Part shown: piece after piece, positions 12,286-24,180 of the stretch
Layout of the letters: each line of letters opens with the position of its first letter
Numbering within the stretch: the first letter of the stretch is position 1
Source: Oryzias latipes
Lineage: Eukaryota > Chordata > Actinopteri > Beloniformes > Adrianichthyidae
Assembly: GCF_002234675.1 (NCBI RefSeq)
Contig: NC_019859.2
Coordinates: forward strand, 32,572,934-32,636,933
DNA: 64,000 nucleotides
Direction: 5' to 3'
Made by a program: the position numbers and the translations under genes
The notes under the pieces: model-generated
The model's database searches: none
Told to the model about the DNA's origin: nothing
The model's input: the letters and a program-made list of their open reading frames with translations, nothing else

Positions 12286-13366
12286 TTTTAGAGGAAAGAA
12301 AGAAAACTAGAATCAAGAGGAAAGTGGAATAAATGTGGATATGAGACTGACTGAGTGTCTTAAGATCTACAAGAAACTGTCCTAATAGCTGATAAATCTG
12401 ACTTTTACTGTTGTTATTTTCTTGTTTGTTTCAATTCTTGTTTAGTCATAATTTGAGAATCTTTTGAACTTGAAATCTTTCCTCCAACAGCTGGGCCTCA
12501 AAATGAGAGATGGCAATCTTTCAATGGACACCTTTTATTACCTCTCAACAACCACTGCAGACTGGCAGACCAGTAGAGACGACTGTTTGTCAAAGGAGCA
12601 GACCTGGTGGTCATCAATGACAATGAAGAAAACGTGTGACAAATTTTAATCTACTAACCATTTCCCTCTGATTTAAATGGAAATACTAACAAAATGTTTT
12701 TAATAAATTATAAAAAAATAGATCCAACAAAAAACTGTAGTATATTTTAAAACACTGAAATTGAAACAACTAAACAACTAAAACTCTGTGGTTTATTTCT
12801 AAACTAATAACTCAAATGTCTTCATAACAAAGAATTTTGCCAGAGGATTTAACCGCCAAGCCTGGATGGGGCTGAAGAAATCAGGATCCACCTGGACATG
12901 GGTGGCTGGAAGCATCATATCACCTAAGTATAAGCAGTTTATCTGTTTAAAATTGATCATTAGTTATGAAAAATGAAAATTTAAAAGAATCACATTTTGT
13001 TTGTGATTGTGTTTTCAGTGTCAGCTATTGGGGTCCAGGAGAACCTAACAATCTATTAAACCTGGAAGATCGAGCAGAAATAGGGTTCTTTGCTAACAGT
13101 GTCAACAGCTGGAATGATACACCAGGGACCACTATTAACTACTGGATCTGTGAAAAGAAAGCTGTTTAGTGGAAACACTGGGAACTTTCTGATCATTGAA
13201 TAACATTAGCTTGATGTTTGCTGAGGTTAAAACCTTGATGGCGATTCATCTGCTGTCCTTTCTGCTTCACTTTTCAGACATAATGAAAACATATTAATCT
13301 GTGGGTATAATGGGGTTGATTAAGGAATTTAATCTTTTACTGCTGCTGCATACTTTTCTGTGTCTC

Positions 13367-13372
13367 AATAAA
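13367..13372 (+). terminator. Poly-A signal of lectin A
   Basis: AATAAA about 200 bases after the stop codon, in a 3' UTR conserved with copies C (26080-26085, minus) and E (54962-54967). Confidence 0.7.
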
Positions 13373-13479
13373 GCATCGCAAAATGAATTCAGTGTGTTTC
13401 ATTACTGCAGTAGCCGTTTACTTTTCACAGAGTAATGCAGTTCATTGGTCTGTTGAACTTAGACTATAGTGGTCCTTGT

Positions 13480-14340
13480 TTATCGCAGGACTTTTCTCAG
13501 ACTGACTAAAACTAAACTAAACAGACTAAGCTAAACTGGAAATCCCTGCCCCTAAACTTCTTGAAGCTTTTGAAGATGTTTTTTTTAATTGAAGAGACTA
13601 TTTCATTAGCCAAAGGGCTTCACAATAAAATAAAGACAATAGAAGTTGATTCTGTAGAGAAGGCTTGTGCTGAAGGCCTCGTGCTGGAGGCAAACTGTTG
13701 AAATGCTGCAGCTGCAGCACGCCACCGTCTCCGCTGCCGCTGAATTTGCTATCTGGTTGGTGAGAACCGCGAGGCAGCCACTGTTCACCGACTTCGCATT
13801 GCTCTTCGATTTCCTTAGGTGAGAAAAAAAAAGAAGAAGAAAAAAAAACTAAATCCTCTCTATGCAGGAGCTCTATTCGTAAAATGTAGAGAAGACAGCC
13901 GATGAAATCTCACTCCCAAAGCTGCAGCTGTGAGATCATGTAGGGAGGGGGTCCGGCCAGATACCAACCTGTCCAGATAGTGACTGAACATCAGGCTCCG
14001 ACTTCCACTTTGAGAGGTTGACGAGGCAGTCCGGGAGTTCCCTCTCGCCACGCTCTGCGTTCTTCTCTACCCCAAACTCCCCCCCACCCCCCTACACGAT
14101 CTCTCCAGCCTGAGAGCGAGGGACGAGTTGGGTTTCTGTCATTTTACTGGATTTTTGAAAAACTAAAATGGCAGCGAGGGGAAAAAAAAAAAAAGTCATT
14201 TATGAAATAAAGAGGTAAAATGGCTCCGGTTTAGGACTGAGAATCTACCTCGCTGAAATGGTCCTCGGCAGAATCGGCGGCCGAGAGCAGCAGCAGACTT
14301 CCCATGCAAAGTTACCTGATCCTCAAATCAGCCTAAGAGA
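13480..14340 (+). repeat. Intergenic spacer between A and B, shared with the D/E junction
   Basis: No gene is recognised. The part from about 13985 to 14660 matches 45722-46440 (for example CTCTCGCCA[C/T]GCTCTGCG and the block AAAATGGCAGC[G/A]AGG). The start (13507-13560) carries LINE-tail text (ACTAAACAGACTAAGC) also seen at 55100. It tells us that the D-E junction is the same spacer as A-B. Confidence 0.65.
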
Positions 14341-14713
14341 CGTGGGAGGGTTATCACAACACGTGTCTTTAGCGCAACATTGGTCTACACTTTTTACTTT
14401 CCTAATCCAGAGACATAACTAATATTTAATCATTTGTGTGCTTCCTTGTGGAGTTTTCTGTTAGAATATTTAAGGATAATTCTTTTTTATGTACTTACAT
14501 TGGGCGTTTTTCTATCTAAAATGGTAATATGATCATAAGGATGTACTGATATAAACTGGCTTCCATGACTTGAGGTCATTATAATTGATTTTCCTTTATT
14601 TGATTCATTTTAGGATCCGGGTTCTGTCTTTTGGAAGAAAGCCAAAGCTAAACAAAGGGGTTAGACACATGTTTATGCACATGCTGATGATGCCATCCTG
14701 TTTGTTCAGGTTT

Positions 14714-14851
14714 TGCATAAATAAGGCCCCATGATGAGCTCCTTCTGCACTTCTTCTTCTTGGTGTTTGTTGCTTTGTAGCATCAGGTGAACATCTGGGA
14801 CCATGATTTCACCACGATGGATGATCCTCCTCTGCTTTTCCCTGATCTCAG
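14714..14851 (+). pseudogene. Lectin B: orphan promoter and signal-peptide exon
   Basis: TGCATAAATAAGG (14714-14726) and a complete exon 1 at 14803-14851 encoding MISPRWMILLCFSLIS with a normal GTACC donor are conserved with A, C and E. Homology to intron 1 stops at about 15069, inside GTTAAATC, and unrelated sequence follows to 26040. No exon 2-11 lies downstream on this strand, so this is a truncated remnant. It could still drive a transcript into the repeats that follow. Confidence 0.8.
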
Positions 14852-15174
14852 GTACCACACAGCTGTTCATGGAGTCATTGTTTCTCCTTAGTTGAAGAAA
14901 ATCATGAAACTATTGTTGAACATTTACAGTTAGGAAGTGTTGTAATTTTTGTAAACCTGAACTATTGAAACCTGAATTTGGGTTGAATTCCATGAATGTA
15001 TTATAAGTTCTTTCTAAAGATATTCAGTTTATACTGTATGTATATTTATTGATTATGTTAAATCCAACCCAGTCACATCCTAAAATGTGTAGTAGCTACA
15101 TTTGTCCACATGGAAATGCGTGAGAGTTTTACAAAAACGCCCCCTAAACTGTGAGGCGGATACGTTTCATTTTC

Positions 15175-15880
15175 CTATTCATTTTCTACGAGGCTTCTTG
15201 GGATCACGTGACTTTGGAGGTCTTGCCTGCCGTGAACAAAAAACATGGCGGATGCTCGTTCATTTTTCAGTGGAATATCCCATAAAACAAGATATTTTGA
15301 GGACTAATTTTTATTTTGACAACATTTCTAGTGAGAAATATACAATTTTCTTTTAAAATATGCTTTCACTTTGGACATACAGTTTGTAGTTTGCTTGTTT
15401 TGTTTAACTTTTTCTCTCAAAGGCTCTGTTACATTGGAGAATAACGTTAACTTTCATTCATATCTGCAGACGTGCGCGTGGGTCACGTGACTAATATGTT
15501 TCTCTTTTTTCCGCAGAAAATGCTATAATATGGGTGAATGGGGACTAATTTATTTTTAAAAACATTTCTAGCAGTATATATCCCCTTTATTTTCATAATA
15601 TTGCAGACATGAAGTTGTTTGTTTGTTTGTTACGTTCAACTTTTCCTCAGAGGATCTGAAAGCGTCTGATCTTTTCCATTCATATATGCGGGCTGACGTG
15701 GGTCACGTGACGTGCCTTTCTCTTTTTTTTCCTGTGGAAAATCTCGTAAAAAGGTACGTTGCGATTTTAGATTACTTTTATTTACATTTCTCTGGATCCG
15801 TGTATAGGTTTTCCCGTTCCGTGTCGCTGTTGCGGCGATCACACAACAAACCGGAAAAATGTTGAGTTCAGGGACGGACC
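15175..15880 (+). repeat. Three diverged tandem units with GTCACGTGAC-type core
   Basis: Units begin near 15190 (GGATCACGTGACTT), 15480 (GGGTCACGTGACTA) and 15700 (GGGTCACGTGACGT). Each is followed by TTTCTC..TTTCC..G and, 60-80 bases on, by ACATTTCT[A/C]. Each core holds a palindromic CACGTG E-box. Short open frames here do not agree between units, so I see no gene. Confidence 0.6.
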
Positions 15881-16242
15881 AAAGAGTTCTATATATTGAT
15901 TTTGAGATTTATTAATTTAATATTCTTTTGCATTTTAATTCATTTAAACTACAAGTCTAATGGTGTGTGATAAAAAAAAACCTATAACTATTATGATAAA
16001 TGAGATGAAACGATTGTTTTGATGGAGTTTATAAAATATCAGCCTCTATTATATTCTTTTTTTTTCTTTAACTGTCAATGTTTTTGACGTATCTCATATA
16101 TTATAGTATTACAATGAAGTGCTCTAATTTATCTGTTAAAAACGTTTCATCACTGTTTCCTGTAGTAATTCTCAATACAGTTTTAAATAGGATATATTAT
16201 CTAAAGTAAACAGGCTTTTAAGCCTTCAATTTGCCCCAATTG

Positions 16243-17283
16243 ACATGAAGTGCGCATTTCGAATTTCTGAAGAAAAAAGATCGTTTTTTTTCCCTTTTAA
16301 TCAGAATTGTTCGTCTCAAGGTGTAAATGCACACATGCAGCGAGCCGGCTGCCAAGGGACCGTCAACAACGTGCCACCTCTGTGAAACACCATTCTGTAA
16401 AAATCAGTGAACTTTCAAAAAGCGAATAAATGTCTATATTTATATGAACTGGTAATGAAGACTCGTCAGCATAGTCATGCTACATTATTATTTATTATAC
16501 TAGATTTTGTTAGAAACCTCCATTTTATTGCCTATAGTTTTAAAAATGTAATAGAGACATGAATCATAAAATAAATGCTCAATAGCTCTGAAGATACTAA
16601 AGCTTCTGTCACCAAACCTCCTGTACTGATTAATCATGACCTTATTGTCCTACTGCAATAAAGATTATGTCATAATTCATGTTGTTTATTGTTAGGAATT
16701 TTTTATATTTAAATATTGATCAGATATGGTCAAAAATGCTCAATAGCTTTGAAGATACTGTAGTTACTGACACAAAACTTCCTGTACTGACTAATCATGA
16801 CCTTATTTTCCTACTAAAATAAAGATTATGCAAAAGAAAATTCTGGCACCTTCAGAGCTATTCAGGATTTATGACCAAATCTGATCCATTTGTAAATATG
16901 AAAAATTCCTTTAAATAAACAAAGTGAACTATTGACATTCTTTATTTTAGTATGACAATAAGGTCATGTCAAGTTACTGATAACTTTAGTCATGATTCAT
17001 ATCTATTAAAATTTGAAAAAGTATATGAAACAAGATAAAATCAAGATGGAATTTCCTACAAAATATGTATTGTAACAAGAATATGCTTTATAATAATTTT
17101 ATGTTTTTTTTTTGTAAGATTATTGATTTTTACACAGTGGTGTTTCACAGTTCACAGAGGTTGCACTTTGTTGACGGTCCCTTGACAGCTGGCTGCTGTA
17201 TGTCTGCATTCACAGCTTAAAGCGAACAATTCTGATTAAAAGGCAAAAAACGATCTTTTTTCTTCAGAAATGCATTTGTGGTT
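16243..17283. repeat. Foldback (inverted repeat) element of about 1.0 kb
   Basis: 16243-16408 is the inverted counterpart of 17112-17280; shared strings include GATCGTTTTTT / AAAAAACGATC, TCAGAATTGTTCG / CGAACAATTCTGA and GGGACCGTCAACAA / TTGTTGACGGTCCC. Inside, 16573-16680 and 16735-16830 are diverged direct repeats. No coding frame is seen. It is probably a nonautonomous DNA transposon; the class is unknown. Confidence 0.65.
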
Positions 17284-18628
17284 CACTCTCTGTGTTAATA
17301 CGAAAGGGTTTAGATACTTGCTGACATATTTGAACGTTGATCAGAAGAGTTTTTGAAGCAGGAAGTCTGAATCTGTGGAGATCTTACTAACTTATCGAAC
17401 CTCAGCTGCCAGAGAATTTAAAATAATGAATCCATGGTTCGGAAGTGAGGACGCTGGAAAACCAACTCCGACAAGAAGACGCAGCAGCTGCTGTGTTTCC
17501 GCGGTAAAGGAAAGGCCTGTTGGAAGAACGACTCGAGGCTCAGCGCTGCTACTTCCAGCAGATGACAATGAAACGCTGTCCATCCACCCCCCTTACCGGG
17601 ATGCAGCACCGGCGAGTTACGCCACACTTTGGGACTGCAGGACTTAAACTTGGCCTGAGGTGTCTGCTGTCACTGTTCTTAGGAGCCGCATAGCAAAGAG
17701 ACAGACTCTGATGATGAGGAAAGGGAAGCCGGCGTGTCTGATAGAGATGTAGTCCAGCTGTTCCAGATGCAGAAGATGAAGACTTTGATGGATTATAAAT
17801 GCTGAAGGTTGACTGAAAAAATAAATCACAACCAACTCAGTTTTGCGCTCGCTGCCTTTTTTAAACACACACCAGCATGCACGTTTCACCGGTATGTGTG
17901 TTAACGTTAAACACAGAAAAAACACTAAACTGAAACGGCCCTGTTTAATCCAGTGCTGTTGTTTTGTAAGGAGAGGAGAGGATTATGAGAAATAACATGG
18001 CTTTAATTGTGTGTGTCTGGCAGGTCAGTGTGTGGTGTGGTTGACTATCACAGTTAGATATGTCGGCTCTTTGTGTCAAACTTGCCTCCCCCTGTTGGAG
18101 GCAATCATAGAAAAAAAACCGCTGATGTAACATGGATTAAAACATTAACCAACGACCCAAAACTAAGGTAAGGAAGTGCAGCAGGTTTTTTGTGCTGTAA
18201 GTTTTCTCATGTGAAATTAACTGCATTTTTTTAACCGTTTTAATGCTTTTAATCCACGTTACAGCCGCCGTTCCTTTTCTATTAAAGCCCCAAAATTAAA
18301 GTCCCGCCCCGCTGCTTGGCATGCAAATTTCAGCCAATCAGATCAACCAGAAAGGTTCCTGCCCCCAAGTGACAAAATCGCCCCCTTAACACTGAGCGTA
18401 AATCCAGGTGAGGGCGCAAAAGAGAATTGACCGAGCAGGAACACCGCTCAGTTAGGATTTCAGCCGTTCAGTTGTAAAATACGGGGTCGCTTGGTTAGAA
18501 TTGCGCCATCACGGCTTTAAGGTTCACTGACTCAGTTTCTAAATACGCCCGCTTAGTTGTCTTTACGCCCTTTCAATTTTTGGCATTTATGTAGTTCGAT
18601 ATAAGTACATCTCAGCCAGTATTTCTTT
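17284..18628. other. No recognisable gene
   Basis: A 90-codon frame at 17375-17647 and antisense frames over the same bases show no domain, no splice consensus I would trust and no copy elsewhere in the window. The rest is short open stretches only. Confidence 0.4.
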
Positions 18629-19026
18629 AAGGGCCTACATCATGCAATATTAACGGTTTAAAATTTTAAAGTGTATTATAATGTTAATTCCTCACAAAAA
18701 ACGAATCCACAGCGGTATTTTGATCCATTCACGCATCTCTCAGCATTCCTCTGAAACCCTCTGAGCACCAGCCCCTCCCAATTCACAATAAGAGGGTCCT
18801 CACATTGTGACGTCATAATAAGTGAGGAGCAGCGTCTTCCAGGAAAAGCCTGTGCAGCTAAAACCGCCTCCAGGCTAACAGACACGCCCACTTTCTCAAT
18901 GGAGCTAGTGGTGATCAGCAAAATGCTTTCATTGCACAATATGCACATCTATCTTTGCAAAAGTTTGGATGGGAGAAACGCAGAAACGCTGCAGACTCTA
19001 GGTTGATGTCATGAAATAGGACCTCT
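18628..19026. mobile_element. MITE-like repeat of about 400 bp
   Basis: The left end AAGGGCCTACATCATG and the right end read on the other strand, AGAGGTCCTATTTCATG, form imperfect terminal inverted repeats. I cannot assign a superfamily. A hAT-type end (AGGGGTCTGCACCCTGAGGC on the minus strand) follows at 19130-19206. Confidence 0.4.
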
Positions 19027-20317
19027 AAATTGTGAGTACTGACCTCAAATTGATTTTTTGTGGTACGTTGTCAGGTTTAAAAAAATTCGTCAAAAATAGG
19101 ATATTTGTTTGAATTGAAAACATTTTTATTTTTTGTCGGAGAACCACAGAGGAGGGGGCAAGGAGCCACATGTGGCTGTGGAGCCTCAGGGTGCAGACCC
19201 CTGGTCTAAACAATTATGGCTGATTTGGCTGACCACATTTATTCATCCTACCGTTATCAACAAAGTTTTAATAAATGGAAATCATGTTTTTAAGATCAAA
19301 CATTTTTCTCATTATTGAGGACTTTAACCAAAATAGGTAACACTTTCTTTTACAGTACAATACTTACAATGTACTTAAGTGGTATTTACATAGTACTTAT
19401 AGTGTAACTACTGGGTACTTTCAGGGTACTTACATGGTACTTTTTATGGAATTTACTGGGTACTTACAGTGTGTTTACATGGTACTTTCTATGGGACTTT
19501 ACTGGGTACTTACATGGTACTTTTTGTGTCTACTCTGTACTTACATGGTACTTACTGTGTATTTATATGGTACTATTTGGTTCATACCTATGTGGTACAT
19601 ACTGGGTATTTATAATATTCTTACTGGGTACTTACATGTTGTGCAAAGGTGTCTTTTATGGTACTTACCACATGTAAGAACAAGGTAAGTACAAATAAAG
19701 TACCTTGACCTTTAGGTCTGCACTCGCTGCACGTTTCATGGTATTTACCATGATTTACCACAGAAACTACCCCTTAAGTACACTGAAACTGTACTGTAAA
19801 AGAAAGTCAGCCCTATTTCCACTCAAGTACATGGTACTTTCATTACTAAATACTGGGTATGTTCACTTGAATATTACTTGGTACTTACCCCTTAAGTACA
19901 CTGAAACTGGACTGTAAAAGAAAGTCAGCCCTATTTCCACTCTATTACATGGTACTTTCAGTAGTAAATGCTGGGTATGTACACGTATTACCTTCCTATA
20001 CAGTGTACATGAACACACTTGGTCTTTCTGACCTCACCAAATGAGACAATGCTAACCTGTTGGTAAGGGTAAAGTAACTACATTGTAAAAACATATTCTG
20101 GCCTGATTACTTCTTGTAACATGAGGCAAGTTTAAAGAGAAACAAGACAGCAGTGAAAACAACAATCTTTAATATGAAACATGTCTGCAGCATAAAAAGT
20201 GTCATCACAATGAAATAGGTTTTAAGTACAAAACAGTACAAAGGAGAATTCTAAAAAAACACACTATTGGCCTGAGGGTCGTGCTTTTTGTCCATCAAAA
20301 TTCTTTCAGCAGAGTTT

Positions 20318-22942
20318 TATGGAAGCGATTCTGTAGCATAAATAAAAAGCAAAGTCAAAACCAGAAATGCTTTTTCATTTTCAAAATGAAAAAGCATTTT
20401 TTGACTCAAAAATATAATGAAAAAGCAATCCACCAAAATGCTTTTTCATTTCCTTCCTCAACACAGCTTATTCTATCACTTAATTAAAATTAAAAAGAAA
20501 ATGGTATTTGACATTTCATTTTCAAGACGTTCTCTGGTAAATATGTAGCATAATTCATTTAGAAATGTCTGATTTGACAATTAAAATTGATTAATAGAAA
20601 TGCTTTTTAATTTTCAAAATGAAGCTGCATTTTTTGACTCAAAATTAAAAAGAAAAAGCAATACTTCAAAATGCTTTATCATTTTATACTTCAACACAGC
20701 TTATTCTGTCACTTAATTAAAATGATAAATAAAATGGTATTTGACATTTCATTTTCAAAAAGGTCCATGGTAAATGTGTACCAAAATTCATTTAGAAATG
20801 TCTAATTTGACAATTAAAATGGATTAACAGAAATGCTTTTTAATTTTCAAAATGTAGCTGCATCTTTTGACTCAAAATTAAAAAGAAAAAGCAATATTTC
20901 AAAATGCTTTTTCATTTTATACCTAAAACCGCTTATTCTGTGTCATAATTAAAACGAAAATGCAAAGAGGGGATTGCATTTGCATTTTAACATCCACCCC
21001 GCGCACCTAGTCACAATATTCATTTCGAAAAAGCATTAGCAGAGGGGAGGCGGGGCGATGACGTCACTGCTTTCTCCGTGTGTCCGGCTGCTGACCGACG
21101 CACACACACGCACCAAGAGCATACTGTGTTAGCGGCAGAGACGAGAGTTTTGTGATGGTTGTGAACTTCTGATGAGTTTCCACAGCTTCTCAGGAATACA
21201 TAGCTGCATGTCTGCCTTCTGCGGTCCTCCTCCGGACGCACCGCGGACAAGCTTTGTTCTGCAGACCGCCAGCTGCCTTCGCACAGCGGAGCGCTAAGCT
21301 CCCGACATCGCTGAAGGCGGAAATGCTGCTGCGATCTGAGAAACCATCATATGAATTTGTGTTTCCAGTGGTGTCCAGAACAAAATAAAGACTCATGTAA
21401 TTCCCACATATTTACACATTTATTTGCAGCTTCGCGGTGAATTTGCTGTTTGATTTATTAAGATCCAGGAATCCAGGTTTGAGCAGGCCAGGTCCAGCGG
21501 TTTTTGAACAGGACCCGGTTTTACGTAATCTTAATGTGAAAAATGCAGCAGAATGTTCCTTTATCTCCCTCGCGAATCAGAAGCTCAAGCTGTGAATCGC
21601 AACCCAACTTCTTCAGCGTCGTCTGACCGCACGGATTTAAAAACATATGATCGAACAGAGCAGGCCCTTAATAATAATCATGACAATAATAAAAGCACAT
21701 TATCAAGATAGTCTCCTGCAGCTTCGCGCTGAGTTAGTGTTTTTTGTCCAACCAGCAACGTTTAGCATGGAGAAATCTGCTGTCTATTGATGGAGCTCCA
21801 GCTGTCATCAAACAGTAAATTCACCGCGAAGTTGCAGATAAATGTGTAAATATGTGGGAATTACATGAGTCTTTATTTTGTTCTGGACACCACTGGAAAC
21901 ACAAATTCATATGATGGTTTCTCAGATCGCAGCAGCATTTCCGCCTTCAGCGATGTCGGGAGCTTCGCGCTCCGCTGTGCGAAGGCAGCTGGCGGTCCGC
22001 AGAACAAAGCTTGTCCGCGGTGCGTCCGGAGGAGGACCGCAGAAGGCGGACATGAAGCTACTTAGTCCTGAGAAGCTGTGGAAACTCATCAGAAGTTCAC
22101 AACCAACTCAAAGCCGTCTTCTCTGCCGCTAACACAGTCTGCTCCTGGTGCGTGTGTGTGCGTCGGTCAGCAGCCGGACACACGGAGAGAGCAGTGACGT
22201 CATCGCCCCGCCTCCCCTCTGCTATTGCATTTAAGAAATGAATATTGCGACAAGGTGCGCGGGGTGGATGTTAAAATGCAAATGCAATCCCCTCTTTGCA
22301 TTTTCGTTTTAATTATGACACAGAATAAGCAGTTTTAAGTATAAAATGAAAAAGCATTTTGAAATATTGCTTTTTCTTTTTAATTTTGAGTCAAAAAATG
22401 CAGCTACATTTTGAAAATTAAAAAACATTTCTGTTAATCCATTTTAATTGTCAAATTAGACATTTCTAAATGAATTTTGGTACACATTTACCAGAGAACG
22501 TCTTGAAAATGAAATGTCAAATACCATTTTATTTATCATTTTAATTAAGTGACAGAAAAAGCTGGGTTGAAGTATAAAATGATAAAGCATTTTGAAGTAT
22601 TGCTTTTTCTTTTTAATATTGAGTCAAAAAATGCAGCTTCATTTTGAAAATTAAAAAGCATTTCTATTAATCCATTTTGAATGTCAAATTAGACATTTCT
22701 ACATGAATTATGCTACACATTTACCAGAGAACGTCTTGAAAATGAAATGTCAAATACCATTTTCATTTTAATTTTAATTAAGTGATAGAATAAGCTGTGT
22801 TGAGGAAGGAAATGAAAAAGCATTTTGGTGGATTGCTTTTTCATTATATTTTTGAGTCAAAAAATGCTTTTTCATTTTGAAAATGAAAAAGCATTTCTGG
22901 TTTTGACTTTGCTTTTTATTTATGCTACATAATCGCTTCCAT
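20318..22942. mobile_element. Nested 2.6 kb palindromic element, 7-bp target duplication
   Basis: Ends TATGGAAGCGATTCTGTAGC and, inverted, ATGGAAGCGATTATGTAGC. It is flanked by AGAGTTT at 20311-20317 and 22943-22949. The whole element is a near-perfect inverted repeat with a spacer at about 21459-21808. Each arm has an outer zone of many AATGCTTTTTCATTTTC-type repeats and an inner GC-rich zone with a TGACGTCA (CRE-like) site (21059 and 22195). Each arm encodes, reading outward from the centre, a related ~65-codon frame starting MSLYFVLDTTGNTNSYDGFS (minus 21396-21190; plus 21865-22065). A second copy is at 53618-54939 and a fragment at 62456-62616. No transposase is recognised. Confidence 0.8.
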
Positions 22943-23634
22943 AGAGTTTGGTAACGGTGCAGGACTTCTTCAGGGTTTGTAACTGCAAGAAAATTCACAA
23001 TATGAGCTCAAATGAACATAAAAAGCATAACGACTTTGATGAAATACAAAATATATTTTACTTATTTAATCATTTCTGTAATGAGTTTGATACATTTCTG
23101 TGAATTCTTTATCACTTTGACTGTAATGCTTGAAATTAATCAATTATCCTCATTTATGAACATGACAATAAATTATTCACAACTTTATATTTTAGTTACA
23201 TAAACAAGAACAACAAAAAAGAAATCAAAGAAAAAAAATCAAAATTGCCATAAGAAAATCTAATTTGTTTAGACAAAGAATGACAAAAGCAATGTTTTAA
23301 TTGGCAATTGCTGTGTGTATTTCTTCTTTATAAATATTATTCGCACCTACAATTTGCATTAGCATGAAAAACATGGCAGTGTAAAAGAAAAGGAAAAAGA
23401 AATAAATAGGCAATTTCAAATTCAACACAGTTACTCACAAAAATATGTTTTAATTTGCAAACAGTTACATTTACTGTTGGGTGTTATTGTTGTCTCTATC
23501 ATATTTGATAATAAATAAATAAATAAAAATAAAATAAAAACGCAGAAAGAAAAGAAAATGGGGAAAAGGCAGTTAAACTCTTCATTAATGTAAATAATAT
23601 GTCCACCTGTAGGATTTAACTTACTTTTGCTTAC

Positions 23635-24180
23635 CCTCCTGTGGCTTCACGGATTCGTCTGGGATGTCTTCTTCACCATAGCTGATCTAAAGCGGTAAAA
23701 ATATGGAAGTACGTCATCATTATTTTAAATAAACGCCTTTCTTTGATTTTCCCAGAAAGACGTGCTCTCAGTCAAACGAGCACAGAACCACAGACTTTAT
23801 CATTTAGGCTACGTGCTTGTTTTACAGGTGCCACTCTCCTGGTAAGTAACAACAATATTAGTAGATTTTCATTACAAACTTTGAAAATGTATACATGAAA
23901 TAACTGAAATTATTGCAGTAAGGTAGACATGCTCTTACGTCACGTTTCAAACACAGAGATAGTGGCTTGAAATCACGAGGTTAGCTTCTTTATAAAGTTT
24001 GATCAGTTTAAATATTTACATGTAATTTATCCAATATTTTAAAAAAACAAAAACACTGGCTTACCTGCCAGATGAAGAGAAATTCAAACTGTTGCGCGCG
24101 CCTCGAGGCTCTCTGGATTAATCTGCACGTTCACTTTGGGGGTAGTTGTGCTGCATTCAAGTGCGCTGGGAATTTGCAAC
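23635..24180 (-). other. Possible spliced exons in the loop of the foldback element
   Basis: On the minus strand, 23686-23635 is bounded by an acceptor (CCGCTTTAG) and a donor (GGTAAGC) and, in one frame, encodes ISYGEEDIPDESVKPQEG. Upstream, a stretch ending at 24065 has a good donor (CTGGCAG|GTAAGC) and could be a noncoding first exon in a GC-richer island. No further exons are found, so this may be the 5' end of a lost transposon gene or of a captured host gene. Confidence 0.35.

Larger units (their letters stand above)
4110..13169 (+). pseudogene. Lectin A: 11-exon secreted C-type lectin, frameshifted
   Basis: Exons by homology to copies C, D and E: 4110-4158, 4429-4461, 6692-6748, 7137-7195, 7308-7373, 8342-8404, 11265-11319, 11501-11563, 12491-12633, 12833-12927 and 13019-13169 (stop TAG). 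Exon 1 encodes [16 protein letters not shown], a short signal peptide; exons 3-8 form the neck and 9-11 the CTLD, with GEPN and SWND motifs of the mannose-type calcium site. Lesions: exon 4 has six A where copy D has seven, which brings a TGA into frame in exon 5; exon 7 lacks 8 bases after its acceptor; exon 9 has one extra T (CCTTTTA) and later one missing G (AAAGGAGC), leaving the segment between out of frame. Exons 10-11 remain open. One homopolymer change could be an assembly error, but all four together make a pseudogene most likely. The inner CTLD cysteines are absent, as in C and E. Confidence 0.85.

Noticed and set aside
12966-13169. A separate small lectin gene
   Set aside because: It is exon 11 of pseudogene A with intron sequence read through at its start.
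17375-17647. 90-codon frame as a host gene
   Set aside because: Antisense frames of similar length overlap it, there is no domain, and no paralog in the window supports it.
19370-19700. GGTACTTACA-type short repeats resembling a telomere-like or satellite array
   Set aside because: The motif is not a telomere repeat and the same array occurs inverted at 25140-25430 as part of the arms of one mobile element.
20281-20487. Open frame near the left edge of the palindromic element
   Set aside because: Its product is Lys/Phe-rich and derives from the AATGCTTTTTCATTTTC repeats; the mirrored frame at 22774-22998 exists only because the arms are inverted copies.
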